From Gleimia sp. 6138-11-ORH1 (GTDB lineage Bacteria > Actinomycetota > Actinomycetes > Actinomycetales > Actinomycetaceae), in NCBI RefSeq assembly GCF_024814355.1, contig NZ_JANUXV010000001.1, positions 496,001-560,000 of the forward strand: a stretch of DNA of 64,000 bases. Reading direction: 5' to 3'. The notes under the pieces are model-generated. The model was not told the origin of the DNA, did no database searches, and saw nothing but the letters and a program-made list of their open reading frames with translations. The position numbers were made by a program, and so were the translations under genes. This document shows positions 63,719 through 64,000 of this stretch, in pieces (the stretch's first letter is position 1; every line of letters starts with the position of its first letter).

Positions 63719-64000
63719 ATGGCGAAGAATTGGGCAAAAAACACCTCTGCGCAGATTTTAGAGGACTTTTTAGACTATCTTACGGTAGAAAAAGGGGCTT
63801 CCCCGCATACTGTGGCGGGGTATCAACGAGATTTAGAACGTTTCCTCACCCTGATGAATCTAACTACCACCCCTTTAAGTGAAGTTACTACTGATTTAAT
63901 CAATCAGTTTTTAACCTTGCTTTCTACCGGTACTGAAGCGCAGCGACCTTTAGCTCCCAGTTCTATTGCCCGTTCTCGAGCAGCCATCCGCGCCCTATTT
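63719..64000 (+). CDS. xerD: Tyrosine recombinase XerD, 5' part (cut by window end)
   Basis: The 94 visible codons encode the SAM-like N-terminal domain of a Xer recombinase: ILEDFLDYLTVEKGASPHTVAGYQRDLERFL, then LINQFLTLL and SSIARSRAAIRALF. The catalytic domain with the R-K-H-R-H-Y residues lies beyond the window, so activity cannot be judged. XerD with XerC resolves chromosome dimers at dif. A phage integrase is less likely, because no other mobile genes are near and the gene follows tkt, a housekeeping setting. Whether it is XerC or XerD is by resemblance only. Confidence 0.8.
   Translation, partial: MAKNWAKNTSAQILEDFLDYLTVEKGASPHTVAGYQRDLERFLTLMNLTTTPLSEVTTDLINQFLTLLSTGTEAQRPLAPSSIARSRAAIRALF

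Noticed and set aside
63719-64000. Phage or integron integrase at the right edge
   Set aside because: The N-terminal domain fits chromosomal XerC/XerD, the gene sits beside tkt, and no attachment site, direct repeats or phage genes are visible.

Overview
The window is a chromosomal stretch from an actinobacterium. The reasons are the gene order uvrC-rapZ-yvcK-whiA-gap-pgk-tpi-secG, the presence of WhiA, OpcA, an RbpA-type RNA polymerase-binding protein and an ANTAR response regulator, and a RecB-like nuclease divergent from TrmI. Base composition is much less GC-rich than in streptomycetes or mycobacteria. Intracellular fucosidase and sialidase genes point to a host-associated, mucin-foraging member of the Actinomycetaceae or a relative; the genus is my inference.

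Layout. 1-4.1 kb: RecB-like Fe-S nuclease divergent from trmI, a membrane FKBP-like protein, and a TrpC homologue that has lost catalytic residues. 4.1-7.1 kb: lgt, pyk and a small unknown gene. 7.1-13.9 kb: class I fumarase, then a two-gene operon of an Hsp90-family ATPase and a large TPR protein, then a tRNA with a CAA anticodon on the minus strand. 13.9-20.3 kb: ANTAR regulator, thioesterase, polA, rpsA, coaE. 20.3-31.1 kb: an accessory catabolic island with M81 metallopeptidase, GH29 fucosidase, ROK repressor, a complete dipeptide/oligopeptide-type ABC importer and CutC. 31.1-42.8 kb: uvrB, TerC, a P-type ATPase, a GH33 sialidase, a Pro-rich membrane protein, an alpha/beta hydrolase and uvrA. 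42.9-47 kb: SDR, acyl-CoA ligase and glutamine synthetase on the minus strand. 47.1-56.2 kb: uvrC through secG and the RbpA-like gene. 56.3-63.7 kb: pgl-opcA-zwf (minus), a HerA-like ATPase and transketolase (minus). The window ends inside xerD.

How the genes work together. Central carbon genes dominate: pyk, fumarase, gap, pgk, tpi, zwf, opcA, pgl and tkt cover lower glycolysis and the pentose phosphate pathway. The three excision-repair genes uvrA, uvrB and uvrC plus polA all lie here, and uvrA has a near-consensus actinobacterial LexA box over its -35. The catabolic island looks like one regulon under a ROK repressor whose likely operators sit between it and the importer lipoprotein.

The points most worth a second look are the Hsp90-TPR operon, the degenerate TrpC left beside lgt, the tRNA(CAA) without a long variable arm, the RbpA-like protein without its N-terminal tail, CutC inside a glycan-type import locus, and the many genes whose -10 element lies 6-7 nt before the start codon, which predicts leaderless mRNAs. 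I found no CRISPR array, insertion sequence or prophage.
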